From DATJZH01 sp052146815 (GTDB taxonomy: Bacteria; Actinomycetota; Actinomycetes; Streptosporangiales; Streptosporangiaceae), in NCBI GenBank assembly GCA_052146815.1, contig JBKQMG010000292.1, positions 1 to 28,010 of the forward strand: a DNA stretch of 28,010 bases, given 5' to 3'. Made by a program: the position numbers and the translations under genes. Below the pieces are notes generated by a model, which worked only from the letters and a program-made list of their open reading frames with translations, did not search any database and was not told where the DNA came from. This document shows positions 16,792 to 24,799 of the stretch, one piece after another (position 1 is the stretch's first letter; the number at the start of each line of letters is the position of its first letter).

Positions 16792-18028
16792 CGACCTGGC
16801 CGAGGTCGCCGCCCGGTTCGGCGCGGCGCTGCGGCTGGCCGGCCTGCCCGCAGGGGCGGGCCGGGCCGAGCGGTTCGCCAGCGCCGTCACGCTGGCCCGG
16901 CCGGTCACCGTCCGCAGCCTGTACCTGTGCGCCCTGGCGACCCTGGTGTCGGGCAAAGACCAGATCCCGGTGCTGGAGGCAGTGTTCCAGCAGGTCTTCG
17001 GCGGCCTGACCGACGTGGCGGACTCGCGCGGCGACGGCAACGCCGCGGGCCTGCCGGGCCCGCAGGCGGCCGACCTGCTGGCCAAGGCCGCGCTGGCGGC
17101 CCGGATGCACACCGCCGGGTCACGCGGCACGCCCGAGGCCGGCTCCGACCGTGCGTCCGAGCCGGCGGAAGACCCGCAGGAGATCGAGCACCGGTATCTC
17201 GGCAGCACCGCGGAGCGGCTCGCGTCTAAGGACTTCGCCGCGCTGTCCGAGGCCGAGCTGACCACCCTCGCCGGGCTGATGCGCGAGCTGACCCTCGCGG
17301 TACCGCCGCGCCGGTCCCGGCGCCAGCGCCGCCGCCCCGGCGGCCCGCGCACCGACATGCGGGCCACACTGCGCGCGGCCCGGCGGACCGGCGGCGACGC
17401 GGTCCGGCTAATCTCACGGGCGCCCGCGCACCGGCCGCGCCGGCTGGTAGTGCTGTGCGACATCTCCGGGTCGATGGAGCCCTACGCCCGGGCGATGATC
17501 CAGCTGCTGTACTGCGCGGCGGGCGGGGCGAACGCGGAGGTGTTCAGTTTCGCCACCCGGCTGACCCGCCTTACCCCGGCGCTGTCGCGGTCGCTGCCCG
17601 GCGTGGCCCTGCACCGGGCCGGGCAGGCCGCACCGGACTGGCTCGGCGGCACCAGGATCGGCCCGGCGGTGAAGGAGTTCAACGACTCCTACGGCCGTCG
17701 CGGGATGGCGCGCGGCGCCGTGGTGGTGATCATCTCGGACGGCTGGGACACCGGCGACCCGGAAGTCCTGCGCCGCGAAATGGAGCGGCTCTCGCTGGTC
17801 GCGTTTCGCATTGTGTGGGTTAATCCCCGGACCAAGAGTGCGGCCTACCAGCCGCTGGCCGGGGGCATGGCCGCGGCCTGGCCGCACTGCGATGCTGTCG
17901 TCAGCGCGCACACCGTCGAGGCGCTGGAGCAGCTGACTGCCGCGCTCGCCGACCCAGTGCGCCGCCGCACCGCGGTCGTCACCCCGGGGGCTACTGCTCC
18001 AGCGGGGCCGGGCCGTTCTGCTCGGTGA
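16784..18028 (+). CDS. coxE: VWA-domain protein CoxE
   Basis: This 414-residue CoxE/YehP-type protein has a helical N-terminal region (about 1-200) and a C-terminal von Willebrand factor A domain. The MIDAS motif is DISGSM (residues 226-231), with the later metal-site Thr region 'GGTRIGPAVKEF' and Asp in 'VVVIISDGWDTGDP'. Arg-rich linker sequence (RRSRRQRRRPGG) precedes the VWA domain. It is expected to partner CoxD in metal-centre maturation. The ATG at 16784 overlaps coxD by 8 bases. It is the last gene of the operon; its 3' end overlaps by 38 bp the convergent DUF1707 gene, so no terminator is seen. No coxG, coxB, coxC, coxH, coxI or coxK is present in the window. Confidence 0.88.
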   Translation: MADDLAEVAARFGAALRLAGLPAGAGRAERFASAVTLARPVTVRSLYLCALATLVSGKDQIPVLEAVFQQVFGGLTDVADSRGDGNAAGLPGPQAADLLAKAALAARMHTAGSRGTPEAGSDRASEPAEDPQEIEHRYLGSTAERLASKDFAALSEAELTTLAGLMRELTLAVPPRRSRRQRRRPGGPRTDMRATLRAARRTGGDAVRLISRAPAHRPRRLVVLCDISGSMEPYARAMIQLLYCAAGGANAEVFSFATRLTRLTPALSRSLPGVALHRAGQAAPDWLGGTRIGPAVKEFNDSYGRRGMARGAVVVIISDGWDTGDPEVLRREMERLSLVAFRIVWVNPRTKSAAYQPLAGGMAAAWPHCDAVVSAHTVEALEQLTAALADPVRRRTAVVTPGATAPAGPGRSAR

Positions 18029-18656
18029 ACTGCTTGCGCGGCATGCGCTGGACCTCCACGCCGCCAAGTATGGAGACGCCGGTGATGCGCAGGACCGGCG
18101 CGCCAGGCCGGGCTGACTCCGGGCTGTCGCCGGGGGTCTCCCGGCCGCCGAGGATGGCGACGCCCGAGTCGGTGACGTGCATCTCCGGCGGCACGATCAC
18201 CGTCACGCCGCCGAGGACGCAGACCGCCCGCAGCGTCATCTCGCCGCCGGGCAGCTCCGCGTCGCGGAAGTCCAGGTCGGCGCCGCCGAGCACGGTCACC
18301 ACGTCCATCACCGGATCGGCCCGCCAGATGCCCTTGCGGCTGACGGACCCGAGGATCGCCACCATCGGGCCGCCATGTCGCTCCGGTATTCCGGTGGTGC
18401 GGACCGGCGGAGTCGCGGGCGCCGGGGCCGCGACGGTGCCCCGGCCGGGCAGGTCAGCCAGCAGCGGGACCAGCTCGGCCTGGGTCTTGGCCGCGTAGAT
18501 CGCGTCCAGCCGCTCGGAATGCTCGACGGCGGTGAGCCGCCCCTCCGCCATGGCGTTGTTGATCACGGACGCGGCCTGGTCCCGGTCGGCGTCCGAGGCG
18601 CGCAGTGGCGAAACTGAGTTGATCTCCTGCGGGTCCACACGGCTATTGTCGGCCAT
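17991..18656 (-). CDS. DUF1707 / LiaF-like C-terminal domain protein
   Basis: This is a 221-residue protein. Residues about 18-70 form a DUF1707 domain (LRASDADRDQAASVINNAMA, 'GRLTAVEHSERLDAIYAAKT'), a short helical module common in actinomycetes. Residues about 97-210 are a beta-rich domain like the LiaF/DUF2154 C-terminus, with repeated 'LGG' strands (VAILGSVSRKGIW, VTVLGGADLDF, VCVLGGVTVIVPP, VSILGGVEVQ). There is no signal peptide or membrane helix, so it probably sits in the cytosol or associates peripherally. Relatives link to cell-envelope stress, but its own role is unknown. The gene is divergent from the ABC-F gene by about 30 bp. Confidence 0.82.
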   Translation of the reverse strand: MADNSRVDPQEINSVSPLRASDADRDQAASVINNAMAEGRLTAVEHSERLDAIYAAKTQAELVPLLADLPGRGTVAAPAPATPPVRTTGIPERHGGPMVAILGSVSRKGIWRADPVMDVVTVLGGADLDFRDAELPGGEMTLRAVCVLGGVTVIVPPEMHVTDSGVAILGGRETPGDSPESARPGAPVLRITGVSILGGVEVQRMPRKQFTEQNGPAPLEQ

Positions 18657-18685
18657 GCGGGCGGCGAGCGGAACGGAGAACCCCG

Positions 18686-20293
18686 GTGGGGCATATCGAG
18701 GCGGGGCACCTGAGCCATGCCCTGCCGGATGGCCGGGTGCTGCTCGACGACGCCTCGTTCCGCGTGGGCGACGGACAGATCGCCGCGCTGACCGGCCCCA
18801 ACGGGGCAGGCAAGACTACGCTGATGCGGCTGATCGCCGGGGACCTGACGCCGCAAGCCGGCTCGGTCAGCTCCAGCGGCGGCCTGGGCGTGATGCGCCA
18901 GTTCATCGGCGGGATCCGGGACACCACCCCGGTCCGGGACTTCCTGCTGTCGCTGGCCTCGCCCCGGGTGCGCGACGCCGCGGCCGCGCTGGACGCCGCC
19001 GAGCTAGCCATGATGGAACGCGACGACGAGCCCACCCAGATCCGGTACGCGGCGGCCCTCGCCGACTGGGGTGACGCCAGCGGCTACGAGGCCGAGGTGC
19101 ACTGGGACGCTTGCTGCGTGGCCGCCCTCGGGGTCAGCTACGAGCGCTGCCAGTGGCGGGAGGTGCGCACCCTGTCCGGCGGGGAGCAGAAACGGCTCGC
19201 GCTGGAGTCGCTGCTGCGCGGCAAGGACGAGGTGCTGCTGCTTGACGAGCCGGACAACTACCTCGACGTCCCCGGCAAGCGGTGGCTGGAGCAGCAGCTG
19301 GCCGCGACGGCGAAGACCGTGCTGCTGGTCAGCCACGACCGGGAGCTGCTGGCCGCGGCTGCCGAGCGGATCATCACAGTGGAAGACGGCAGCGTCTGGG
19401 TGCACGGCGGCGGTTTCGCCACCTACGTGCAGGCGCGGCGTGACCGCAGCGACCGGCTCGACGAGCTGCGCCGGCGGTGGGACGAGGAGCACGCGAAGAT
19501 CCAGCAGCTCGTGCGGATGTACCGGCAGAAAGCGTCGGTCAACTCCGACATGGCGTCCCGGCTGCAGGCCGCGGTCACCCGGCTGCGCAAGTTCGAGGAA
19601 GCCGGGCCGCCCGAGATCGCGCCGCGAGAGCAGAACGTCAAGATGCGGCTGCGCGGCGGCCGCACCGGCAAGCGGGCGGTCATCTGCGAGAACCTCGAGC
19701 TCACCGGCCTGATGCGGCCCTTCGACCTGGAAGTCTGGTACGGCGAGCGGGTCGCGGTGCTCGGCTCGAACGGCTCCGGCAAGTCGCATTTCCTGCGGCT
19801 GCTGGTCGGCGACCCGGTCGCGCACGACGGCGTCGCGCGTCTCGGCGCGCGGGTCGTGCCCGGCATTTTCGCGCAGACTCACTCCCGGCCAGACCTGGAC
19901 GGGCGCACGCCGCTGGAGATCCTGATGACCGAGCACGCCCTGGCCATCAACGAGTCGATGGCGGCGCTTTCCCGGTATGAGCTGCAGGCTGGCGCACGGC
20001 AGCGGTTTGGCAGCTTGTCGGGTGGTCAGCAGGCCCGGCTGCAGATCCTGCTGCTCGAGCTGGCCGGCTCCACGCTCCTATTGCTGGACGAGCCCACCGA
20101 CAACCTCGACCTGGCCAGCGCCGAGGCGCTGCAGGAGGGCCTGGAATCCTACGCGGGAACGGTGCTGGCCGTGACGCACGACCGCTGGTTCGCCCGCTCG
20201 TTCGACCGGTTTGTCATGTTCGGCGCCGACGGCGAGGTCTACGAGGCATCCGGTCCGGTCTGGGACGAGGCTCGCGTGGACCGGCAACGCTGA
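18686..20293 (+). CDS. ABC-F family ATPase (ribosome-associated type)
   Basis: This 535-residue soluble protein has two ABC ATPase domains in tandem and no membrane segment, the ABC-F layout. Domain 1 has Walker A GPNGAGKTT (37-45), signature LSGGEQKRLALE and Walker B VLLLDEPDNYLD. Domain 2 has Walker A GSNGSGKS (360-367), LSGGQQARLQ and LLLLDEPTDNLD. The linker between them is charged and helical (RRRWDEEHAKIQQLVRMYRQ), as in factors that reach the ribosomal P site. ABC-F proteins act in translation or protect ribosomes from antibiotics; which applies here cannot be told. The start is GTG 18686 with GGAGA 8 bases upstream. Confidence 0.88.
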   Translation: MGHIEAGHLSHALPDGRVLLDDASFRVGDGQIAALTGPNGAGKTTLMRLIAGDLTPQAGSVSSSGGLGVMRQFIGGIRDTTPVRDFLLSLASPRVRDAAAALDAAELAMMERDDEPTQIRYAAALADWGDASGYEAEVHWDACCVAALGVSYERCQWREVRTLSGGEQKRLALESLLRGKDEVLLLDEPDNYLDVPGKRWLEQQLAATAKTVLLVSHDRELLAAAAERIITVEDGSVWVHGGGFATYVQARRDRSDRLDELRRRWDEEHAKIQQLVRMYRQKASVNSDMASRLQAAVTRLRKFEEAGPPEIAPREQNVKMRLRGGRTGKRAVICENLELTGLMRPFDLEVWYGERVAVLGSNGSGKSHFLRLLVGDPVAHDGVARLGARVVPGIFAQTHSRPDLDGRTPLEILMTEHALAINESMAALSRYELQAGARQRFGSLSGGQQARLQILLLELAGSTLLLLDEPTDNLDLASAEALQEGLESYAGTVLAVTHDRWFARSFDRFVMFGADGEVYEASGPVWDEARVDRQR

Positions 20294-20306
20294 CGCCGCT
20301 CCTTGC

Positions 20307-20312
20307 TAGAGT
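20307..20312 (+). promoter_or_regulatory. Possible -10 element (TAGAGT) for DLW-39 gene
   Basis: TAGAGT fits the actinobacterial TAnnnT -10 consensus and lies 67 bp before the DLW-39 ATG. No good -35 is seen 16-18 bp upstream, so support is weak. Confidence 0.25.
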
Positions 20313-20378
20313 GCAGGCGTTCCAAGAAACATGGCTCCCTGGCGGGACCATGCTCGGCGATAGTCCGGAGATGAAGCG

Positions 20379-20507
20379 ATGGGAATTGTCAAGAAGCTGC
20401 TCCTGCTCGGCTTTGTAGGACTCGGCGCTTTTGCCGTCTGGCGGAAGGTCCAGGCGGACCGCGCCGAGATCGACCTGTGGACCGAGGCCACCACGGCAGA
20501 CGAGTAA
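20379..20507 (+). CDS. DLW-39 family small protein (42 aa)
   Basis: This tiny protein begins MGIVKKLLLLGFVGLGAFAV, one membrane helix, and ends RKVQADRAEIDLWTEATTADE, containing the DLW motif and WTEAT tail that define the actinobacterial DLW-39 family (typically about 39 residues). Function is unknown. The ATG at 20379 follows GGAG by 8 bases. In many actinomycetes this gene lies between tRNA-Ile and tRNA-Ala, downstream of gyrB-gyrA and a DUF3566 gene. Here tRNA-Ala follows after one HAD-like gene, so the right half of that neighbourhood is preserved. Confidence 0.85.
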   Translation: MGIVKKLLLLGFVGLGAFAVWRKVQADRAEIDLWTEATTADE

Positions 20508-20549
20508 CGGCCGCCAGGCCGGCCAGCCGATGGGTGCGGAGGCAGGCAA

Positions 20550-21377
20550 GTGAGCGATGCGCTGTCGGCCACCCTGGTCTGCTGCGATCTGATCGGAACC
20601 GTTGCCGTCGATGACGGCCTCGTCGAGCGCGCCTTCGCCGAGGCCATCGCGACCCAGGGCATCGTGCCGGGAACCAGCGCGTACGCGCGCAGCATGGCCC
20701 AGGTGCACCGGTCTCGCGGGCGGTGCATCAGCGACGTGATGAGCGACCTGTTCCCCGACAACCAGCCGAAGGCGCAGGCCACTCAGCTGGCGTCCGAGAG
20801 GTCGTTCAGCGCCGCCGTCGGCCGGATGGGCATCGCGCCCGTTCCCGGTGCGCGGGAGTGCGCCGAGAAGCTCCGCGGCACGGGGATCCGCCTGTGCGTG
20901 ATCAGCGACCTGTGCCGGCGGCTGATGAGCCTGGTGCTCGACACCATCGGCTGGTGGGACCGGATCGACCTGGCCCTCAGTGCCGACGACGTCGCCCGCG
21001 GATGCCCCGCGCCCGACTTTCCGCTCACGGCGATGCTCCGGCTCGGAGTCGACGACGTCCGGGAGACCGTGGTCGTCGCCAACACTGGAGACGGCGTTCT
21101 GGCTGGGCGGCGAGCCGGGGCCGGAATGGTGGTCGGCATCCTCACCGGGCCGCACAGCCGGCAACGGCTGACCGCGGCGGGGGCCACGCACCTGGTGGGT
21201 GGCATCGCTGGCCTGACGGATCTCTTGGCACGGGACGAGGTCGCTAGCCAGGGTGGCCAGGCGGCCGAGGCTGGTGTGTCGCAAGCTGCGGGGCAGTTAC
21301 CGGCTCCGGCTCTGGCCGGTGTTCCGCGGCAGGGCGGACCGGCATGGCGGCTGGCCGCGGCCAGGTACCCTAGGTAA
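20550..21377 (+). CDS. HAD-like hydrolase with altered motifs
   Basis: This 275-residue protein of the haloacid dehalogenase fold resembles the phosphonatase/phosphoglycolate group. Motif I is CCDLIGTV (Asp13 nucleophile; the usual second Asp is Ile15, as DMAGT-type members have Ala). The cap domain follows. Motif II is VISDL (Ser), motif III is RGCPAPDF with Arg where Lys is usual, and motif IV is VVVANTGDGVLAGRRAGA, with Asn in place of the first Asp. The last about 45 residues are a Gly/Ala-rich tail. Catalysis is possible but weakened. The start GTG 20550 follows GGAGG. The gene sits between DLW-39 and tRNA-Ala. Confidence 0.75.
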   Translation: MSDALSATLVCCDLIGTVAVDDGLVERAFAEAIATQGIVPGTSAYARSMAQVHRSRGRCISDVMSDLFPDNQPKAQATQLASERSFSAAVGRMGIAPVPGARECAEKLRGTGIRLCVISDLCRRLMSLVLDTIGWWDRIDLALSADDVARGCPAPDFPLTAMLRLGVDDVRETVVVANTGDGVLAGRRAGAGMVVGILTGPHSRQRLTAAGATHLVGGIAGLTDLLARDEVASQGGQAAEAGVSQAAGQLPAPALAGVPRQGGPAWRLAAARYPR

Positions 21378-21387
21378 GCCGTACTTC

Positions 21388-21463
21388 GGGGCTATAGCTC
21401 AGCTGGAAGAGCACCTGCTTTGCAAGCAGGGGGTCAGGGGTTCGAGTCCCCTTAGCTCCACCA
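21388..21463 (+). tRNA. tRNA-Ala (anticodon TGC)
   Basis: This is a full cloverleaf of 76 nt with encoded CCA. The acceptor is GGGGCTA/TAGCTCC, the D-arm GCTCAGCTGGAAGAGC, the anticodon stem CCTGC/GCAGG around TTTGCAA (anticodon TGC at 21421-21423), and the T-loop TTCGAGT. It is the attachment gene for the integrative element on its right; the element restores the 3' half, so the tRNA stays intact. Confidence 0.95.
21419..21462 (+). repeat. attL core (3' half of tRNA-Ala)
   Basis: The 44 bp from the anticodon loop to CC of the CCA end recur at 27845-27888 with two mismatches (T/C and A/G around the GGGGG run). This direct repeat bounds the integrase-bearing segment. Confidence 0.85.
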
Positions 21464-21479
21464 GTTCAGATGCCATATC

Positions 21480-21510
21480 GATCTTCACGAAGATCATGGT
21501 GGGAGCCATT
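21480..21510. repeat. Palindrome plus TGGGAGCCATT beside attL
   Basis: GATCTTC and GAAGATC form a perfect inverted repeat around AC (21480-21495), followed by GTGGGAGCCATT (21499-21510). A similar palindrome and two copies of TTGGGAGCC occur just right of the second att copy. These are plausible integrase arm sites. Confidence 0.5.
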
Positions 21511-21551
21511 CCTGTAGCCAAGTGGTCGGGCCGCCGGTACGCTCCCCGGTT

Positions 21552-22736
21552 ATGGCGGCCAGGCGCGGCTGGGGTGAGGACTCGGTCTACTTCGACCACT
21601 CGGGAGAGTGCCGCGATCCTGACAAGCACCGGCACTGCCAGGGTCGCTGGCGGGGCGTGGTCAGCCTCGGGTTCGGGCCCGATGGCAAGCGGGTCCGCAA
21701 GAAGGTCAGCGGCAAGACCAGGACGGAGGTCCGCGCGAGGCTCGCCGAGCTGCACGAGGACCTGGACGACGGGGTGGTCACTCAGGCTGACTACACCGTC
21801 CAGAATGCGATCTCCGACTGGCTGGAGGACGGGCTGCCTGGCCGGTCCGCCAAGACCGTCAGCACGTACTCCGAGGTCCTGGGGCCGCTCGCGGAGATCA
21901 TCGGGAAGATCCCGCTGCGGGACCTCACGGCGGCCAACGTCCGGTCGGCGCTGACGAAGCTGGGGGCGGCTCGGTCGACGCGGACGCTGGCTATCGCGCA
22001 TGCCTCGCTCACCAGGGCGATCCGGCGCGCGGAGGCTGACGGCATGGTCCGCCGGAACGTCGCGGCGCTGATCGACACGCCCGTCGGGCAGGATGGCCGC
22101 CCGTCGAAGTCCCTCACCTTCCAGCAGGCCGTCGCGCTGATCGCGGCCGCGGAAGGCACGGCGCTGCACGCCTACGTCGTGCTGTCGCTCCTGATCGGGG
22201 TCCGCACCGAGGAGGCGAGGGCGCTGAAGTGGGAGCACGTCGACCTTGACGGCGATCCCGGCGCCGAGCCGCCCGTGCCGCCGCATGTTGCCGTCTGGCG
22301 GTCAGTGCGCACCCACGGGGACACCAAGACGAAGAAGTCCAGGAGGACGCTCAAGCTTCCGCAGATGGCTGTCGAGGCACTGCGGGTTCAGCTTCAGCGG
22401 GAAGCCGATGCGCGGCTGATGGCTGGGCCTCTGTGGCAGGAGCATGGTGTCGTCTTCACCTCAGCGGTGGGCACACCGCTCGATGCGTCGGGTGTGCGCC
22501 GGTCGCTGCGGGCGATTTGCCGGAAGGCGACGATAGGTGACGGCTGGGCGCCGCGCGACATGCGCCACACCTTCGTGTCGCTGCTGTCGGACAACGGGAT
22601 GGCGATCGAGGAGATCAGCCGCCTCGCGGGTCATAGCTCGTCGAACGTCACCGAGACTGTGTACCGGCACGAACTGCGGCCGGTGATCACTACCGGGGCC
22701 GAGGTAATGGACAAGCTATTCAGCGCCGCACAGTAA
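21552..22736 (+). CDS. int: Tyrosine site-specific integrase
   Basis: This phage-type tyrosine recombinase (394 residues) would catalyse integration and excision at tRNA-Ala. The N-terminal arm-binding region has SLGFGPDGKRVRKKVSGKT, followed by a SAM-like core-binding domain (about 80-165). The catalytic domain shows Arg in GVRTEEARAL, Lys in TKTKKSRRTL, RHTF (DMRHTFVSLLSDNG), GHSSSNVTETVY with the last His/Trp-position His, and Tyr nucleophile in VYRHEL. All expected catalytic residues are present. ATG 21552 is preferred over GTG 21522 because family similarity begins there. The gene lies 88 bp from the tRNA-Ala end, typical for an element's left boundary. Confidence 0.92.
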   Translation: MAARRGWGEDSVYFDHSGECRDPDKHRHCQGRWRGVVSLGFGPDGKRVRKKVSGKTRTEVRARLAELHEDLDDGVVTQADYTVQNAISDWLEDGLPGRSAKTVSTYSEVLGPLAEIIGKIPLRDLTAANVRSALTKLGAARSTRTLAIAHASLTRAIRRAEADGMVRRNVAALIDTPVGQDGRPSKSLTFQQAVALIAAAEGTALHAYVVLSLLIGVRTEEARALKWEHVDLDGDPGAEPPVPPHVAVWRSVRTHGDTKTKKSRRTLKLPQMAVEALRVQLQREADARLMAGPLWQEHGVVFTSAVGTPLDASGVRRSLRAICRKATIGDGWAPRDMRHTFVSLLSDNGMAIEEISRLAGHSSSNVTETVYRHELRPVITTGAEVMDKLFSAAQ

Positions 22737-22942
22737 ACGCGCAACCATCAGACAGACCGGTAGCCGCCCAGAAGCGGATTGCGAAACTGGAGATTGAGCT
22801 GGCGCGGTCGCAATATAGCTGACGCACTCGCCGATTTATTGGACCAGGAGCCCTGGGCCTGCCGCTTTGACTACCTGTCCTCTAGAACCCCGGCTCCGCT
22901 AGCTCTCCGTCGGCTGCCCGCCCGGCTGCGGCCATTTGCGTA

Positions 22943-24799
22943 TCAGCATGATTCCCAGGCCCGGCACAGCGCGTTAGCTAGGAGCATCTGGCGGGGCGTC
23001 CGGCAGGACACCCGGATCAGGTCCGGGCTGGCCACGATGATGGCCATGGCCCGGGCCCTTGAGGTCGCGACATTCAGTCTGTGCGGATCGTAAAGGAACT
23101 CCAGCCCCCGGGGGGCGTCGGCGGCGGAGGAGGTCGCCATCGAGTAGATGGCGACCGGTGCCTCGCGTCCCTGGAACTTGTCGACGGTCCCGATCTTCAC
23201 CCCGGATGGGCAGCCAGCCTCCGCGAGGGCGTCCTCGATCGCCCTGATCTGCGCGTTGTAGGGAGTGACGACGAGGATGTCGCTTGGTCCGATTGTCAGC
23301 CGCTCGCCGTGCTTGTCGCACCACAGGCGATCTAGCAGGCTGCGCACGAGGCGCGCGACTTCGGCGGCTTCCTCCGGCGAGGAGTTGGCGTTCCCGTCGT
23401 GCGCCACCTCGCGGATGCGCAGGCCCGAGCCGTGCGGCGGGAGATCACCCAGGATCCTCTGGTTCTCGAGCCCGTCGACGCAGGTCAGCCTTCCGTCGTA
23501 GAAGGCGTCGGAGGTATACCGGCACAGCTGCGGGTGCATCCGCCACGTCCGGTCGATGAGCAGCCCGGCTTCGGCGGGCATGGTCGCTCGGCCGTCCAGG
23601 ATGTGCTCGAGTGCTGAGACGCCAGCGCCTGGCGGGTGCGTCGCCTGGCTGGGCTGGGCGAGTTGCTGGGGATCGCCCAGCAACACGAGATTCCGCGCGG
23701 CGCCGGCCACCGCGAGGACGTTGGCGAGCGACATCTGGCCTGCCTCGTCGACGAACAGCGTGTCGACGCTGCCAGCGAATTCCGGCCGGGACCACATCCA
23801 GATAGTGCCGGCCGCCGTGTCCAGCTCCCCGTCACGCAGGCCCTGTTCGAGCTTGCCGTAGCTCATGCCTGCGGCCAGTGGGTGGAGGTAGGGGTTGTCC
23901 TTGTCAGCGCGCTGCCCGATGCGAGGCAGCGCGACATGGCGGTCGGCGGCGCGTTCGGCGACCTCGCCGATCAGGTTGCCGATCACCGCATGCGAGGGAG
24001 CGGTGATGCCCACCGTGCGGCCATGGGCGGCGAGGTCGAGGATCTGCCCGGCTGCGGTGAACGTCTTCCCGGTGCCCGGCGGCCCCTGGATCGGCAGGTA
24101 TGAATCGCGCAGAACGAGAACCAGGCGCAGTGCAGCCTCGGCGGCTGTCTCGCCCGCGCGGCGCAGCGAGCCAGCCGCGCGGGCGCCGAAGACCGGATGG
24201 TGCCGCAGGAGAAGAGCAGTTGCCGCGTCCCTGCCATCGAGTCCATCGCGGACGACTCGGCCGCCGAGGTCCCGCAGGCGCTCCGCCAGCGTCTTGGTGT
24301 TGACTGGTCCGCCTTCCACCAGCGCGGCCGGCAGCGGCCCTGCGTAGTCCTTGCCGATCTTCAGGTCGACAGTCCCGTGCTGATCGTCGATTGTCCAGAC
24401 CGACCAGCCCCTGCCGGTCAGAGGATCATCAGCGGCGTCGCCGGCTGAGAACCGGTACTCCTGCGGCGGGAACGAAAACCGCCGGACGACTGATTTCTTC
24501 ACCTCGCCGACGATCTCGCCGCCCGCCAGGCCGCCGAGCGCATCCGGCTCGCCGATCAGGTCGGTGACGCTGAGCGTGCGCACGTAGAAGTACCGCCACC
24601 AGGCGGGCTTGGCCTCCCGCCGGTGCCAGTCCAGCAGGTCGGCCAGCAGCGCCTTCGCCTTTTCCTCGCTGGTGCGGTCGGATGGGTCTGCGGGAATGCC
24701 TGCCATCAGGGCCGAACTGATCCGGGTGACTTCGGGATCCTCGGTGGAACGCGCCTCCTCCGCGGCAACGGGGCGCGGAAGGTCCTCGCCCAGCTGCAT
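22943..24799 (-). CDS. TM0106-type protein, C-terminal SF1 helicase half (separated by frameshift)
   Basis: This is the helicase portion of a RecB nuclease-helicase. ATG 24799 is probably internal: sequence upstream in frame (AEL) joins the nuclease half at about 24812. Residues 1-230 are a linker with beta-rich UPF1-like domain. Walker A is QGPPGTGKT (238-246), Walker B 'TLFVDEAGQMS', motif III 'LLGDPQQLAQ', then 'TYRxH'-like 'DRTWRMHP', motif IV/V 'VVTPYNAQ' and 'VDKFQGREAP', and motif VI 'LNVATSRARAM'. It fits superfamily 1B (UPF1/Dna2-like) DNA or RNA helicases. The 206 bp between its stop and the integrase gene hold no gene I recognise. Confidence 0.82.
   Translation of the reverse strand: MQLGEDLPRPVAAEEARSTEDPEVTRISSALMAGIPADPSDRTSEEKAKALLADLLDWHRREAKPAWWRYFYVRTLSVTDLIGEPDALGGLAGGEIVGEVKKSVVRRFSFPPQEYRFSAGDAADDPLTGRGWSVWTIDDQHGTVDLKIGKDYAGPLPAALVEGGPVNTKTLAERLRDLGGRVVRDGLDGRDAATALLLRHHPVFGARAAGSLRRAGETAAEAALRLVLVLRDSYLPIQGPPGTGKTFTAAGQILDLAAHGRTVGITAPSHAVIGNLIGEVAERAADRHVALPRIGQRADKDNPYLHPLAAGMSYGKLEQGLRDGELDTAAGTIWMWSRPEFAGSVDTLFVDEAGQMSLANVLAVAGAARNLVLLGDPQQLAQPSQATHPPGAGVSALEHILDGRATMPAEAGLLIDRTWRMHPQLCRYTSDAFYDGRLTCVDGLENQRILGDLPPHGSGLRIREVAHDGNANSSPEEAAEVARLVRSLLDRLWCDKHGERLTIGPSDILVVTPYNAQIRAIEDALAEAGCPSGVKIGTVDKFQGREAPVAIYSMATSSAADAPRGLEFLYDPHRLNVATSRARAMAIIVASPDLIRVSCRTPRQMLLANALCRAWESC

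Noticed and set aside
15822..17009. 395-codon plus-strand frame across coxD and coxE
   Set aside because: It is an Arg/Pro-rich out-of-frame reading of coxD. The coxD frame carries Walker A and B motifs.
22755..22823. Short coiled-coil-like frame ending KRIAKLEIELARSQYS after the integrase
   Set aside because: It lacks a start codon and is only about 20 codons long. It may be a scrap, but nothing supports a gene.
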